A stretch of DNA of 5,183 nucleotides, taken from contig NZ_CALTWS010000189.1 in NCBI RefSeq assembly GCF_943913055.1, forward strand, positions 1 through 5,183, given 5' to 3'. Positions 5,128-5,183 of the stretch are shown piece by piece. The notes under the pieces were generated by a model. The model was not told the DNA's origin and did no database searches. It was given only the letters and a program-made list of their open reading frames with translations. The translations under genes and the position numbers were made by a program. The DNA is from an uncultured Brevundimonas sp. (GTDB taxonomy: Bacteria; Pseudomonadota; Alphaproteobacteria; Caulobacterales; Caulobacteraceae). Every line of letters begins with the position of its first letter. The stretch's first letter is position 1.

Positions 5128-5183
5128 ATGGCTCACAAGAAATCCGGTGGTTCGTCGCGTAACGGTCGCGACTCCGAGTCGAA
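5128..5183 (+). CDS. rpmA: 50S ribosomal protein L27 (bL27), N-terminal fragment cut by window edge
   Basis: The first 18 codons encode MAHKKSGGSSRNGRDSES, the very conserved N-terminus of bL27, and the next bases begin Lys. In the mature ribosome this N-terminal arm reaches the peptidyl-transferase centre. There is no cleavable pre-sequence of the Firmicutes type; the gene begins directly with MAHKK. GGAG (5117-5120) is 7 bases before the ATG. It is the second gene of the rplU-rpmA operon, 72 bases downstream of rplU. The rest of the gene lies beyond the right edge. Confidence 0.96.
   Translation, partial: MAHKKSGGSSRNGRDSES

Noticed and set aside
4465..5136. Minus-strand open frame of 223 codons opposite rplU and the start of rpmA
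   Set aside because: Antisense to ribosomal protein genes. Its Leu/Gly-rich repeats mirror the Ala/Lys codons of the bL21 tail.

Overview
The window looks like chromosomal DNA from a high-GC alphaproteobacterium. Caulobacteraceae, for example a Brevundimonas-like genus, is my best guess. It rests on base composition, the long Ala/Lys-rich tail on ribosomal protein bL21 and the general look of the proteins. I could not run a database search.

Two divergent transcription units flank a 202-base spacer (4281-4482). To the left, on the minus strand, is a compact five-gene run: a small six-helix membrane protein with an HX5H motif (3621-4280), a His-rich CDF zinc exporter (2634-3605), a His-rich CobW/ZNG1-type GTPase (1475-2593), a short-chain dehydrogenase (780-1460) and a WD40-repeat protein that runs off the left edge (1-732). 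The gaps are 15, 40, 14 and 47 bases, which suggests an operon. To the right, on the plus strand, are rplU (bL21) and the start of rpmA (bL27), the usual ribosomal protein pair.

The minus-strand run reads as a metal (most likely zinc) homeostasis operon: two or three of the five products carry metal-binding signatures. A 15-base inverted repeat, TGTTA-N5-TAACA (4297-4311), sits 16 bases before the first start codon. It resembles alphaproteobacterial Zur operators, so zinc-responsive control is a reasonable but untested inference. The CDF protein would move zinc across the inner membrane, the GTPase would deliver zinc to client enzymes, and the membrane protein may be another metal transporter. 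The roles of the dehydrogenase and the WD40 protein are unclear.

The least expected feature is in the rplU leader. A strong hairpin followed by a T run (4426-4460) starts only a few bases after the predicted transcription start and ends 22 bases before the rplU start codon. No plus-strand gene lies upstream for it to terminate, so it may be an attenuator of the ribosomal protein operon. I found no tRNA, rRNA, CRISPR array, insertion sequence or phage gene.
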